From Heterocephalus glaber (Eukaryota > Chordata > Mammalia > Rodentia > Bathyergidae): a stretch of DNA of 64,000 nucleotides. The notes under the pieces are model-generated. The model saw nothing but the letters and a program-made list of their open reading frames with translations. It did not search any database and was not told the origin of the DNA. Both the position numbers and the translations under genes were made by a program. Shown one piece after another: positions 44,040 to 55,035 of this stretch (position 1 is its first letter; the number at the start of each line of letters is the position of its first letter). Where the stretch lies: contig NW_004624732.1 in the NCBI RefSeq assembly GCF_000247695.1, positions 24,538,218 to 24,602,217 of the forward strand, given 5' to 3'.

Positions 44040-44520
44040 CTGAGATATTAAAGCTAGCAAGCGACCCCAGGAAACAGCTATGATAACCATGGCACAACAA
44101 AGGCAGCTGGGGGCAGGCAGGCAGCGCATTCCTCAGGTCCTCTTTGGCTTTAATGTGTTCTTTAATAGTGCCTGTCATTTTTATTTAGTAGTTTCTGCCT
44201 CCTGAGCAGAGAGGGACCTTCCGAGAGGGAGCCTTGGGCTCCACCTGGTCTACTTCTGAGAGGAGAAGGTGAAGACAGCAGTTGCCAGCACTCCCAGCAA
44301 AGCTGGGTTTATTTCTTTTAATCTCTTAGCCTGTTTTTCTGCTGTCCCCCTGCGGAACATTTAATCTCCCAATTAGACCCAGGCAGAGCAACTCTTTCTT
44401 TCTTCCTCTCCACTGCAAGGGTAACACTTCACCATGCAAATTCATTTGGCCCCAGGGCCTGAAGCCATAAAAGGCATTTAGTAGGCGGCCTTGAGTCAAC
44501 TTCCGCCAAGCCTCTGGACA
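44040..44520. promoter_or_regulatory. Candidate conserved non-coding element, long
   Basis: About 480 repeat-free bases with many AT-rich motif islands: CTTTAATGTG and TTTAATAG around 44150-44168, CATTTTTATTTAG around 44178, TTTAATCTC at two places near 44317 and 44361, CCAATTAGAC near 44370, a perfect octamer ATGCAAAT at 44434-44441, CCATAAAAGG near 44466. GC-richer spacers separate them. This is the largest such block in the right half; enhancer role inferred. Confidence 0.5.
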
Positions 44521-44682
44521 GCGACCTAACTACCACTTGTCAATTTCCCGTCCCGGCAGCCAGGATCCCCGAGCACCCGCATCTGGAGGACATTGACAAG
44601 TAGATTCCAGGGCCCAGCCTTGCCTCCACCTTTTTTCAGTCCAGCCTCAGGCTGCCAGCAAGGACAGGAAAAGTCTTTTTGG

Positions 44683-44740
44683 GCGCGCGCGCACACACGC
44701 GCACACGCACGCACACACACACACACACAAATACACACTC
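44683..44740. repeat. Alternating purine-pyrimidine (GC/AC) tract
   Basis: 47 bases of unbroken alternation at 44683-44729, starting with (GC)n and passing into (AC)n. Z-DNA-prone. It generates the histidine/threonine and cysteine/valine frames here. Confidence 0.95.
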
Positions 44741-45044
44741 TCGGTTCCTCTAACGTGTTCCTGCATTTCTGGCAGTGTGAATTTTGACAGCAAAGGTGGG
44801 CAGGTGTCAGCCTCCCCCTTACATTCCTCACCCTGCTGCCTAAAGCACCTCTCTCCAGGGAGCCTGCCCGCCACACTCTCACCTCCTCCCGTGCCCCAAG
44901 GTGCAAGAATCCCGGGTGCCTGCTGTGTCTCTGGGAGAAATGGCACACCCTCCACATCCTCTTGCCTCGTCTATTGGACTTCAATACACATTTCTTTACT
45001 GTGGTATCTGCACCACACCAAACATCTGGAGGGAGACCGGAGAA

Positions 45045-45215
45045 AATCCACCAGGAATTTAAATGTTTATTCTGCACTGTAACTTGGAAAAGCAAATCAG
45101 GGCAACTTGACATCTTTAGCCAATTGCTTAGTGGTGTGCAGACTAAGCCAATATATAATCCCATAAAGGCTGTCCCTTCTTGCCCTCTCTCTAACCGTGC
45201 GACTCATTCACTCAA
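45045..45215. promoter_or_regulatory. Candidate conserved non-coding element, weak
   Basis: Repeat-free: AATTTAAATG near 45056, CAAATCAG near 45095, GCCAATTGC near 45119, CCAATATATAATCCC near 45149. Moderate motif density. Confidence 0.35.
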
Positions 45216-46529
45216 CCACCCAAATACTTCTCCCATCTCTTCTCAGAGGCTTGAGAGAGCCAATCTGAGCCAGCAGCTCAGTTGTTCAGCTGCAGTGGGG
45301 CTGTGATAGAACCCAAGAACCAAGGCTTTAGAGCCAGAAGGATGCTGGTGGTCTTCACTTCTCAGTGGGGGTCTTCTCGTCTGTATTTTTCTTCCTGTTT
45401 ATAACCTATCAGGTTGCCCCCATTGCCCGTTGGATCTCATCCCTCCTATCATCCCCATCAGTGAATACCTCAGGCTTGTGACTCTCCCCAAGCTTTTTAG
45501 ATGACATCACCCTTAAAGCAGAAAGGCCACCCTGCCTGCCCATCAGGAGCGAGCAATCACTCCTCAGACCAGGTGTGGTTCCCTTTTGTTCTAGAAGTGA
45601 AAGCTAATCACAATGGATGGAAAACTGGAGGTTTGGGTATTTCATTAGATGAAATCCTTAAACTTTAAGAAATCAGCTACTTGAATCAGATATTAAAGAA
45701 AACGTAATTCCAAGGAGTGGGACCTCCTTTCCTCCTTCCACACTGAAAAGAAAAATCTTTGCTAATATCCAGCATTAAGGGAGGTTCTGAGCACAGGGCC
45801 ACAGCTTCTGCTTCTCAAGGAGTGCAGTTGGCCCCACTTAGCGAACATCTGCCTTTTCATCTTTGTTGGGGCCCCTCCTCCTGCCAGGGTGCCCTCTCTC
45901 CATCTCTCTGCCTGTCCTTCAGACAGAGCTGGCCTCAGGAGACACAACCTGCACAGTCTCACGAGAAGGGCCCAGAGCTTGGTTCATGCTCTGCTGTTGA
46001 CGTCTTGAAATTCTTGATCCTTTTATCTTTGATGGTGCATTTTGTACATGAAGTCGGAGGGGACGGTGGAGCCTGTGAGTGAGCAGGGGAGAGGAGCTGC
46101 ATTCACTAACAGCATCCATGATGCTCCTGAGTGTGGACTTCCGGGCTCCAGGGAACCTCCTATGTGGATGCTTAGGGTGTCAGGGGTCCTCAGGGTGTCA
46201 GGGACACTCAGTGTGAATTTAGGCTTAGTGTATTGCTCCCATGACTGAGTGATAGCCCCCAAACCACAATTGCTACTCAAACCAGAACTTGTTCCCAGTG
46301 CAGAGAGGGCCACAACATTCCAATAAACACAAAAGACAAAAGTCTTTCTTACTTGTACAACTTCCCTGGACAAAGGAGGAAGAGGAAAGAGAGGGCAAGG
46401 TGTTCCTCTTCCTTATGTCTTTCCTTTCCCATCAGTGTACTGAAGGCAGAGTGTGCACAAGAAGAGGCAAAATAACAGTTATGTTAGTGCCCTGCAGTTT
46501 CCATGCCTCTGGGAAGAATAAAACACACT
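45216..46529. other. No recognised gene
   Basis: About 1.3 kb. 45600-45720 is AT-leaning with CTAATCAC and CATTAGATG sites and may be a weak conserved element. Frames at 45759-46373 overlap on both strands without resemblance to a protein. Confidence 0.4.
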
Positions 46530-46750
46530 GTCTATGCTCTGAAATACAAGTTGTATAATTTTGGTGCTTCTGCATAAAAATTAAATGTCTTTATGTTTGC
46601 ACTAAAAATTGGCATTGCATACTATAAAGATGGTATAGTAAAATGCATCCTAATAATATAAAAATTTTACCTTTATTTACTTAGGATGACATTAAATAGC
46701 TAATAAACACGGCAAGTTAAAAGAGACCAAGGAAGAAAGGAAAAAGCTTT
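46530..46750. other. AT-rich island
   Basis: Strongly AT-rich, no named repeat: ATAAAAATTAAATG, TGGCATTGCATAC, TAATAATATAAAAATTTTACC, ACATTAAATAGCTAATAAAC. It could be a conserved element, an attachment-type AT region or an old LINE. Undecided. Confidence 0.35.
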
Positions 46751-46848
46751 ATATATATGAAGTGGCACCTTTAGTGACAGGTTTCCCTGCTCTTTAACTA
46801 GGGATCCAAAGTTTTATTTTGCACATGGGCTCAAAAATTATGTAGCCT

Positions 46849-46940
46849 AGGTCTAGGGGTACAGCTCAATGGTAGAGTGCTCTCCTACCATTCATAAGGT
46901 CCTGGGCTCGATCCCCAGCACCACTAAAATAAGAAAAACC
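46849..46940 (+). mobile_element. ID-type SINE with target-site duplication
   Basis: 'aggggtacagctcaatggtagagtgctctcc' (A box) and 'gggctcgatccccagcacc' (B box), A-rich tail. Flanks ATTATGTAGCCT at 46837-46848 and ATTATATAGCCT at 46941-46952 match at 11 of 12 positions. Confidence 0.93.
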
Positions 46941-47164
46941 ATTATATAGCCTGCCTTGCCTTCCAAGTGCCTTGAAGCAACTCTCATACTCCCCAGACCA
47001 CATTATCCTAGAACAAACATCCCTTTCATTCAACAAACCCACTTGCTTTCCCTCAGTTTGTCATGTTTTTCTCATTGTCATCTGTTTACCTCACAGGATT
47101 TTTAGGAGGTACCCATGCACTTTGCAACCAGAAATTCACTGCTGGAAGATGTCAATGTTATGTT

Positions 47165-47225
47165 TGATGTGAATTATGCTCAGTGGCTACTCAATAAATG
47201 CTTGCTGAATGCCAAGGACTGGGCT
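47165..47225 (+). repeat. L2 3' end fragment
   Basis: 'cagtggctactcaataaatgcttgctgaatg' is the L2 terminus. Confidence 0.7.
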
Positions 47226-47419
47226 GTACCGTGGGAACAGCTGTTTCACAGCATGGCATGTAAGCAAGCATAGAATAAGAAGTCAACCAATGTTTGCTTG
47301 CTAACAAAGATCTGGTTTCAGTGCTTTGCTAGGAAACCCCTTCTCCATGGAGGACATAGGCAAGCTCAGGAAGAGTATAGGCAGAATAAGAAACTTATCT
47401 GAAAACCTGAATTGGAGAG

Positions 47420-47938
47420 TTCATACCTTCTGCCCATCCATGACCACTTCTCCTCTCACAAGTGTTCCATGTGATCTGGAGAAATTCATTCCCCCTGTCC
47501 GGGGAGAGTGGACTTATGACCTGGGCTAAGCAAATCAGCACACTGTACCCTTTGGGTCCTGACAATTGATTTGGGGCCAGACCCATGCTAATCTATCACT
47601 GTGACTTCTGCTAGGAGTGAGGGGATTTAGGCTTCTCTTCCTCCTGACCAGCAGTCTGAGGAGATGTGATATGGGATTGCTGCAGGCATTTCTGATGTCC
47701 TGAAGGTATTGACTGTGAGAAGCAAGCTGATACATGACACAGAAAACAGCAAAGGGAATAAGAGAATGGCACTAGGATCTGATGCCACTGAAAATCACTG
47801 AATTGGGCAGTACCTGAAGCCTATATGGTTATGGGAATTTTCATTTACATGAACCAACAAGTTTTCCTTTTGAAATGTGTTATTGGATATTTCTGTTCTT
47901 TGCTACATAGACAGTGCTGACCGACACAACAGAGTAAT
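47420..47938 (+). mobile_element. Ancient LTR, diverged
   Basis: 'gacctgggctaagcaaatcagcacactgtaccc', 'cttctgctaggagtgaggg', 'catgaaccaacaagttttccttttg' and an end 'cagtgctgaccgacacaac' follow the layout of an old mammalian LTR with a translocated AATAAA. Family uncertain. Confidence 0.5.
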
Positions 47939-47939
47939 T

Positions 47940-48100
47940 CAGGATGCACAGAGGAATGCCTAGAACCCAGGTCTCCTGACTCCTGCCCAGTTGACTATGA
48001 CAGTAACCCCATCTGAACCAATAATATTCACAATAGCAGGTGCAGTGGAAAGCAACAGAGCAACAGCAAACATAACAGAAATTGTGCATTCTTAATACAC
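47940..48100. repeat. MIR fragment
   Basis: 'aacccaggtctcctgactcctgcccag' is MIR-like; the rest is diverged. Confidence 0.4.
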
Positions 48101-48984
48101 TGAGAATGAGCCAAAGATTCCAAATTCCTCTCCTGTCTGGGCCAGTGAAGCCTGATCCATACTTCCTTGGGGAAGGGATGATGGATCATGGATCCCCTGA
48201 GGAACCTAGAGGTGCCATGTGCTGCTTACTGTTTGCCATTTGGGCACTGCTGGCTTCATAACCTGCAAGCTGTAGCAGAAAGCATTCACCCAGCCAGAGT
48301 CTGCCAAGGCAGTCCCCCTGAGTGTGAGCCTGGAGGCTTCCCAAGGTGCCAGGAGAGAAAAGGGCACCTCAACTTGGACACAGTTTGTACTCAACAACTC
48401 CAAACAACAGGCCACAGCTCCCTCCTCCTGCTGTAATGAGCACAGCCTAGGGACAACATTGGCCCTTGGTGTCCTGAAGGGATAGAACTAAAGGAACTAG
48501 GGCACGCCAGTCCTCTCACATCTGGGCAAACCAGGTGGGAACAGAGCGTAGAATGCAACCCTCAACTTTGCCAGCTTGGCCCCTCCAGGCCACTGATCTC
48601 CATTCACTGCAACTTCCCTTACCTATGTGAGGATGCCAGGTATTTGGGCAGGTGCTGGAAAGGAGGCGAAGAGCCCACACACTGACTTGTTTCCCCAAAG
48701 TGCCCTCCAGGGGTTTCTCCCCGCAGACTTTCAGCTGTGCAGGGTCAGTGTGGCTGGTTGGAAGGATCCTGGTGAGGCTGATGGAAGCAGGTCTCATCAA
48801 CTGGGGGCCGGGAGCTTGCAGAGCTGATACCTTGTGAGAGGGTTTGGATTTGGTGGCAGGCAGCTTGGCAGGAAGGGGGCAGCAGCAGAGAGCCCCCAAA
48901 GCCTGCCTGGTCCTTGGGGCTTGAGGCAGATGCCATGGTCCCAGGAGCCCCTTCCATTCTATAAGCAAAGATTCCTTTTGTTCT
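48101..48984. other. No recognised gene
   Basis: About 880 bases. The frame at 48516-48968 minus has no known domain. Confidence 0.4.
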
Positions 48985-49100
48985 TTTGATTAGTCCCATG
49001 GCCAGGTTCTTTAATCTTTCCCAGGCTCAGTTTCCTCCTCTATACAATGGGCCTATAACCTGATAGGCTTATTTGGGGTATTTACTAAGATCATGGACCT
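48985..49100 (+). repeat. MIR SINE
   Basis: 'ccaggttctttaatctttcccaggctcagtttcctcctctatacaatggg' is the MIR core. Confidence 0.8.
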
Positions 49101-49689
49101 GGCACAGAAAATGCCCTTCAGTTGTAGGATCCTTGAGCCCTTGCCCAGCTCCCCGTGCACCCCTCTGGTTTTCTCAACTTTTCACCCTCTCTGCATCCAT
49201 GACTACCCACATGGGGCTACATGGAACAGCACAGATGTGCAAACTCAGGCCACATGTCTATCAGCGGCACCTGCTCTCCCAGGGTACATTCTTGACTGCA
49301 GCAGTAATACCGCCAGCCCCCAACTGCACCACAGGGCAGCCAGGCTCCCCATACTGAGGCTTAAAGGGCCAGCTCCTGGGCTCTGGGCTCAGCAGGGAGG
49401 GCCGCAGACTGGCGGCAGGCAGTGGCAGCCACAAGTCTGGCCTGTCCTGAGCATGGGTGTGGCAGCAGCAGGAGTGGGTGTGGCAAAGATGAGCAGGCAG
49501 CGCCACCACATCAAGAGAATGACAGAGTCAGAGATTAGAGCCCAGCCCTGCAGTCAGATAAAGGCTCTCGGTTGCATAGCCTTTGGGTTACTCAGGTTCC
49601 TGCTCCATCTGGCTCCCAGCGCTGTGGTGGCTGTGGTGAGGATCGCAAGGCTGGGTCTCTGGCACACAGGGAGTCCTCTGCTACAGCCT
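49101..49689. other. No host gene; long accidental frame
   Basis: A 248-codon frame spans 49093-49839 but starts inside a MIR, is rich in Pro/His/Ser, shows no domain and runs out of frame into the transposase remnant. I treat it as chance. Confidence 0.5.
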
Positions 49690-49696
49690 CATCACC

Positions 49697-49955
49697 GTGT
49701 GTCACACCATGGACATGCGCTGTCCCACCTGCTCCTCCCAGAGTTCCCTGAGAATGGCAGCCATGACAGCACAACTGAAGACACTCACAAAAGAAGACTT
49801 CCAGAGCTGCCTCAGAGAGTGGCAAGAAGGATGGGATAAGTGTGCTCAGAATGAAAGGGACTATTTTGAGAGAAATTAATGATGATGTGTCTTTTGCTGT
49901 AATAAATTTTTGAAAAATGTAAACACTCACTGTATTTTTCCATCACACCTCATAC
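49697..49955 (+). pseudogene. Decayed mariner-like transposase C-terminus
   Basis: The last 30 or so codons of the frame ending at 49879 read LTKEDFQSCLREW then GWDKC and DYFERN before the stop. This recalls the C-terminal signature of mariner/FLJ37770-type transposases (DFQ-C-W-RW-KC-YFEG). After the stop come AATAAATTTTTG and then CACACCTCATA at about 49944-49954, like a mariner inverted-repeat end. Upstream catalytic domain is absent, so it is a dead fragment. Assigned by motif memory. Confidence 0.6.
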
Positions 49956-50620
49956 AATGTGATAAGATCCAATTTGAGTAACTGGCATATTTATCACCTC
50001 AAACACTTAACATATGTGTTGGGAACACCCAGAATTCTCTATAACTATTTTTACATACAGTAAGTCCCTGACTTATGAAGGAGTTCCGTTCTGGGAGAAT
50101 GTAAATCAGATTTGTTCATAATCTGACAAAAATGAGTCTTACACAGTACATCTGTGACTCTTATACAATACATCTGTGAAAGTTTGCAAGTCGAGTCCAT
50201 AAGTCAGGAACTTACTGTATACAATATGTTATTGTTAACTTTAGTCACCTTGCTGTGCCATAGAGTACCACAGCTTTCTCCTCCTATCTGGAGCTTGGTA
50301 TCTGTGGACCCATTGCTCCCCATCCTCTCCTCTCTGCAGGTTTTCCAGCCTTAGGTCATTGCCATCCTACTTCTTCTTCTCTGAGAACAACTTTTTTAGA
50401 TTCTAAAAATGAACAAGATCCTAAGGGATTTGCCTGCCTGTGCCTGGCTTATTTTACTTCTTTCAGCAAACATTTATTCTTTCCAAGCTCATGCTTGGTT
50501 TCTTATTTTACATGACCATGTCAGATACCTCCTGGGTGCCACTTCAATGGAGACCAGTTCTGCATGGCCTTGTGGTAGCTTTGTGCAGAAATGACAGCCC
50601 TTTCTTTGCCCATGGTCAAC
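49956..50620 (+). repeat. Old LINE-1 3' UTR, part 1
   Basis: 'atttatcacctcaaacacttaacatatgtgttgggaacacccagaattctct', 'tgttattgttaactttagtcaccttgctg', 'gaacaacttttttagattctaaaaatg' and 'gtgcctggcttattttacttctttcagc' are L1M 3' UTR phrases in order. A small DNA transposon interrupts it at 50056-50219. Confidence 0.85.
50056..50219. mobile_element. Palindromic MITE with terminal inverted repeats
   Basis: Left end TACAGTAAGTCCCTGACTTATG and the right end is its near-exact reverse complement (one mismatch in 22). It sits within the L1 UTR with TA at both junctions, as expected for TcMar-type elements. About 164 bases, no coding capacity. Confidence 0.9.
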
Positions 50621-51109
50621 TCCGATGCTTCTCAAGGTTGTAGCACTAACAACTCACCCAGATGTGCAGCACAGTCCAAGTGTGCAGCATGCTCTGCCTG
50701 TGGGCTGTCTTTGACCGGTGGGAGTTGGAAGACCATGGACAGATGTTCCTCTTCCCATGTGGACAGCTCTGAGACATATTTTGTAAGGCTGCAGTGGGTG
50801 GGGTGCCAGATGCCCACAGTGATGGGCAACTCAATCTTGGGCTCTTGAGATAGGTTTCTCGTCTTTCTTTGTAGTCCTTGGTGACAGTTTCCAAGTAAAG
50901 TACCTATGTGCCCACTTGTGGCTCTGCCCCTAGGGACCCTGGGCTGGCTGTGACCCTGTGTGATTATGCTGAATGCACATTCTTTTTCTTGAAACAAAAA
51001 TTTCAAATACTTATTTGCATATTTGGGTTGCATAAGTTTAGCTTGGATATTGACAAAATACCAACCACAGTCACAGTAGAAGGTCATTATTACTACCTTT
51101 GATTCCTTT
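50621..51109. other. Unassigned segment inside an L1
   Basis: About 490 bases that separate two parts of an L1 3' region. Contains 'agatgtgcagcacagtccaagtg' and 'cacttgtggctctgcccctagggaccctggg', suggestive of an inserted LTR in antisense, but not identified. Confidence 0.4.
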
Positions 51110-51265
51110 TTCTCAACAAAAAGAAATGATAAATGTTTGAGGTGTTGGATATACCAGTTATTCTGTTTGGATACACATTGTTTACATGTGTTGAAATGTC
51201 ACATTGAATCCCATAAATATGTACAGTTGTGTGTCATTTTAAAGTTTTTAAAAAAATCCTTGCTG
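51110..51265 (+). repeat. Old LINE-1 3' end, part 2
   Basis: 'acaaaaagaaatgataaatgtttgaggtgttggatatacc' through 'cataaatatgtacagttgtgtgtcattttaaa' is the L1M 3' terminus. Confidence 0.85.
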
Positions 51266-51907
51266 CTTTGAAGATTGAGATACAGGAGAGTGTTCGTTGA
51301 GTACTTTAATTCCTGATGAGCTTGATCATTTCTTCTCTTGTCTGCCAGTGATTTGTTGCCTATTTACCATGTTGTTTACTAATGCTTCTTGAAGACAAAG
51401 AAGAGTGAAATCTTGGCCTTACTAAGTGATGCTCCCAAGTAAATAGCCCACCAATCTTCCTCCTCAACTCAACTCCTATCACTTCTCCCAAGTCCCTCCA
51501 GTCCACCACCAAAGCTGCTTCATGTCACCAAGTCTGACTGACAGGGGTGCTGCTCAAGGCGTTGCATGGAACAGGCTCGGAGAGCATTTCTCTGTTCCTT
51601 AGCAAAAGCATGACTGGTTAGTAATGACACTGAGTATGGCTATGGAAGGGGAATGACCACTCATATACCCCCCGTTTGTCTTCCTCCTACAGGGCCCCAC
51701 TCTCAGCCCACTGCCAAACCTGCCAAGTTGGCATTGCACATGGGGTCCAGAGTCCTGGCTTCAAAGCAGGAAGGGACTTGCTCGCAATAGATAACCCCCA
51801 CCATATGAACACCTGAACACGTGCAGGGCAACATCTCCTTGACATGGGAAGTAATGACACCAATAATGGGAGCAGGGCCCAGTGGGCCTAGGATGGCTTT
51901 TCTGTGG
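51266..51907. other. No recognised feature
   Basis: About 640 bases with no nameable content. Confidence 0.4.
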
Positions 51908-52225
51908 GTGTCAGTCTATTTGGGATGCCATAACCACATATGATAAGCCAGGTAGCTTAAAAACACCAGGAATGTATCTTTCACAGTTCTGGAGGATGGG
52001 AAGTCCAAGATCAAGGTGCCAGCAGGTTTGGAGTCTAGTGAGGCTATGCTTTCTGGTGCATCGCTGGCATCTTGTTGATGTACCCTGACACGACAGAGGA
52101 CATAAGGGTAATAATCCCATCTGTGAGGGCCTCGTCCTCATGCCCTAAATAACTCCCTGGGGCCCCACATCCTAACACCATCTCATTGAGGGGTTGGTTT
52201 CAATACAGGAATTTGGAGAACACAA
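51908..52225 (-). mobile_element. MLT1/MaLR-type LTR, antisense
   Basis: 'gtcagtctatttgggatgccataaccacatatgataagccaggtagctt', 'tctttcacagttctggaggatgggaagtccaagatcaaggtgcc' and 'tcccatctgtgagggcctcgtcctcatg' follow a familiar antisense LTR order. Confidence 0.85.
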
Positions 52226-52334
52226 AATACTGTGTTCAGAGCAGCAGTAGAGGTCATGAGCCCAACCTTAAGTTGAGAGCAGATGGTACTAGCCATGCTG
52301 GTGAGGCCATGGTGGCACAAGCATATGGCCCTCA

Positions 52335-52695
52335 GCCTGAGTTTTGTGAAGCTCCTTGAAAGAGCACTGGCTTTGAACTCAGCCTGAGGTGCCCCCCACC
52401 CCCACCCTGCCATGTCATGTGGTGACTTGGGCCAATCATTCATTCTGACCAGTCATCCTTTGTCAGTGCCGTCACTGTCACTCAATGCTTCTTTTTGTGA
52501 ATACCCATTCGCTCTCTGTCTTCCCTTCTATAATGTAGGGGTTCTTGTGTGACTCTGAATGGGGGTCCTCATGGTGGACATCTGACACATCCTAATTCCA
52601 AGCAAGGTAATGAGGGGCCTCTTGAAAGTCAGTGTGCCTGGCACACAGGAGGTGCTTGATAAGCCAAGTCCCCTCCTTTCCTGTTAAAGCCTGCT
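52335..52695 (+). repeat. MIR SINE, split or extended
   Basis: 'aaagagcactggctttgaactcagcctgag', 'gtggtgacttgggccaatcattcattctgacc' and later 'gtgcctggcacacaggaggtgcttgataag' bracket a MIR-like head and tail. Confidence 0.5.
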
Positions 52696-53889
52696 TGGGG
52701 CTGTCACGGACAGGGAAGCACCACTAATTAAGCAGCCAAGGTTGCTGTGAATGTTAAGAATTAGTGACCAGTCTCAGTACACTTTAGAAACACCTGTCCT
52801 GCTTTAACCTGACCCTCAGTGTCTGTTGGAGACAGGATCCCAAGCTGGATTTTTTGACATGATGAAAGAGTTGTGATTATTGTTATCTCTGTGGTGGTTG
52901 ATATTGTCATCTTCCACTTATTGTGTGTTTACCCTGACTGCTTTGCTGCTTCAGTCCCACTCAACCTCCCAATGGGCCCAGGGAAGCAATGCTGCCGTCC
53001 CCCTCTGAGGTCCCTGAGCTTGAGGGCAAAGGTCAAGCCACCTGCAGGCCCAGCCCATAGAGCACCAGCATTCGTATTCTTCCATCTCTATCTCGAGTGG
53101 GCCAGGGCTCCCCTGGAAAGCTGTCTTCACTGAAGACATCATCACTTGAGAGCAGCTGGCTCCTGAAGGCTGCCTCAGTTCTCTTCTGGGAGGACGGTGC
53201 CTACGGGGTCAGAGCAAAAGTCATCTCTTCTGGACCAGTGGCTCCAGACTCTCTTCTGGAGCAGCCAGTGGCTGCTCCATGTGGCCCGGAGGCTCTGAGG
53301 CCCCAGTGGGAGCTGGTTCCTGAGACTGGGAGTGGTCCAAGGCTCCCCTCACTGCAGGCCTGGAGGCTACTCTCTCAGGCAGCTCTGGGTACTCATGCTT
53401 TTTGGCATCTGCCCTGCTGGGGAGGTACTCTTCCAGTTCCAGGGACCCTGGGATGCTCACCCTCCTCAGGATGGCTATTAAGAGGGGGATCTAGGGGAAG
53501 CTGTGTCCCTTGCAGTGACATGGCTGGGGAAGCAAGTGTGTACTGGAGGGAAGGCCACTCCTCAGCCACTGCACACTGCTCCCCATGATTAGGGTGTAAG
53601 TGATGAACTCACTACCACACCCTGCACCTGCAGAGTTAGGGCCCTGGCCTGGACACCACAGGACCAGAAAGAAACTGCAGAAAAGAACAAGGAGGTACCA
53701 GCAGCCATCTCCCAGACATGCACCCAGGGATCTCTTTGGAAGGGTCACCTTCCCTGAGGGACCCCAGCCAGCCCACCCTAGATCTGGGGCTACCTGGACA
53801 CCTTCACAGCAGCAGTGAGGTCAGCCCCATGGCCCTGATGATCCTGCAGCTCCCGCTGCTCTGGCTGGCCCCAGCTGACTAGAGACCAT
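52696..53889. other. No recognised gene
   Basis: About 1.2 kb, GC-moderate. Frames at 53097-53588 plus and 53221-53460 minus overlap and match nothing. Confidence 0.4.
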
Positions 53890-54095
53890 TGTGTGTGAGT
53901 GTGTGCATGCATGTGCATGCACCTGCTGAGGGCAGGAAGTATGTGTGTATCTGAGTGTGTGTGCACTGCAGGATGAGTGTGTGAGCTAGTGTGTGTGTGC
54001 ATGCATATGAAGGGGAGGAAGTGTTAGGGATGAGTGTGTGAATGTGCACTGGAGGAAGGAGATATGTGAGTGTGTGTGTGTGTGTGTGTGTGTGA
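53890..54095. repeat. Degenerate GT/TGCATG minisatellite-like tract
   Basis: Alternating GT runs with TGCATGCATG segments and recurring AGGAAG-TATGTG and GATGAGTGTGTGA units over about 200 bases, ending in a pure (GT)n at 54068-54092. Confidence 0.85.
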
Positions 54096-54455
54096 GATGC
54101 AGGTTGAGAGAGGAGCCCCAGACAGCATGGATGCTGGTGTAGGGCTCACAGAGAAGACCCTGGTAGTCTTGCTTTGAGATAAGTCTTACCTGGAAGAATA
54201 CCATTCAGCAAGTTTCAACTTCATGAATTTTTAATTCTATTCAACCTCCAGCAATTACATTTTCCTGTTGTGGGCTATCAGAACCTGATGCTGGGACTTT
54301 GGGGCACACAGGACCCCTATTGATGGTGGCCCGTGTTCTCACTTCAGGGCTGGGGCATTCCTGGCTGATAGGGGTGAGCCCTCCCTCCCCCCATGGCTTC
54401 ACAGGCTTCCCAACTGGTCTCAGATTCAGCCCTGGATTCCACCCCCTTCATTTTG

Positions 54456-54592
54456 TCCTTTCTCTTTCTTTCTCTCTTTTTCTTTTCTCTCCTTCCTCCC
54501 TCCCTCAGGTTGGGCTCAAACTCACAGCAGTCCTCCTGTCTCAGCCTCCTGAGTTCTGGGATTATAGGAGTGCACCATGGTGCCTGGCCACT
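54456..54592 (-). mobile_element. 7SL-derived (B1/Alu-like) SINE with homopyrimidine tail
   Basis: 'ggttgggctcaaactcacagcagtcctcctgtctcagcctcctgagttctgggattataggagtgcacc' is an antisense B1/Alu monomer at 54507-54592. The 51-base C/T-only run at 54456-54506 is the complement of its degraded A/G-rich 3' tail. Confidence 0.9.
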
Positions 54593-54924
54593 CTTTCGTC
54601 TTTTTAGCCTCATCTCAATGACTTGCAAAAGTACCACTTAGGAAGACTGCTGGAGGGTGGGTAGTGGCTGCATCCTGTCTCCGTCCCAGGCTTCTACCCA
54701 TCCCTGGACATCTGAAGAACAAAGACTCCACAATTGTCTCCGAACTAAGCAAACACTATAGCAAAGTTACCAGATCTCTCTAGAGTGTTTAAGAATAAGT
54801 CTGTAGAGACATCAAAGGAAAAGGTCTTCCCCATGAGCAAAATGCACTCTGCTCAGGACCAGGAGGGCAGGCTCCCAACCTTGGAGGCGGTGTCGGCAGC
54901 AGTCCAGGCATGTTTGCACTTGGT
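54593..54924. other. No recognised feature
   Basis: About 330 bases with nothing nameable. Confidence 0.4.
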
Positions 54925-55035
54925 GCCTTAGCCTGAGTGACCTTCAGTAAGTTACTTAACTTCTCTGGGCCCCAGCTGGGTGTCTGGCAAATGGAGATAC
55001 AAAATAGCCACAGCTCCCAGAGGGAGTGAAGGCTG
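54925..55035 (+). repeat. MIR SINE fragment
   Basis: 'gtgaccttcagtaagttacttaacttctctgggcccc' followed by 'ggcaaatggagatacaaaatag' is MIR. Confidence 0.8.

Noticed and set aside
44526..45164. A 212-codon minus-strand frame
   Set aside because: It runs through the GC/AC alternating tract, which supplies a cysteine/valine repeat. The rest has no family resemblance.
49093..49839. A 248-codon open frame as a possible new gene
   Set aside because: It begins inside a MIR, has low-complexity composition, no domain, and overlaps a transposase remnant in another frame. Length alone is weak evidence in GC-moderate DNA.
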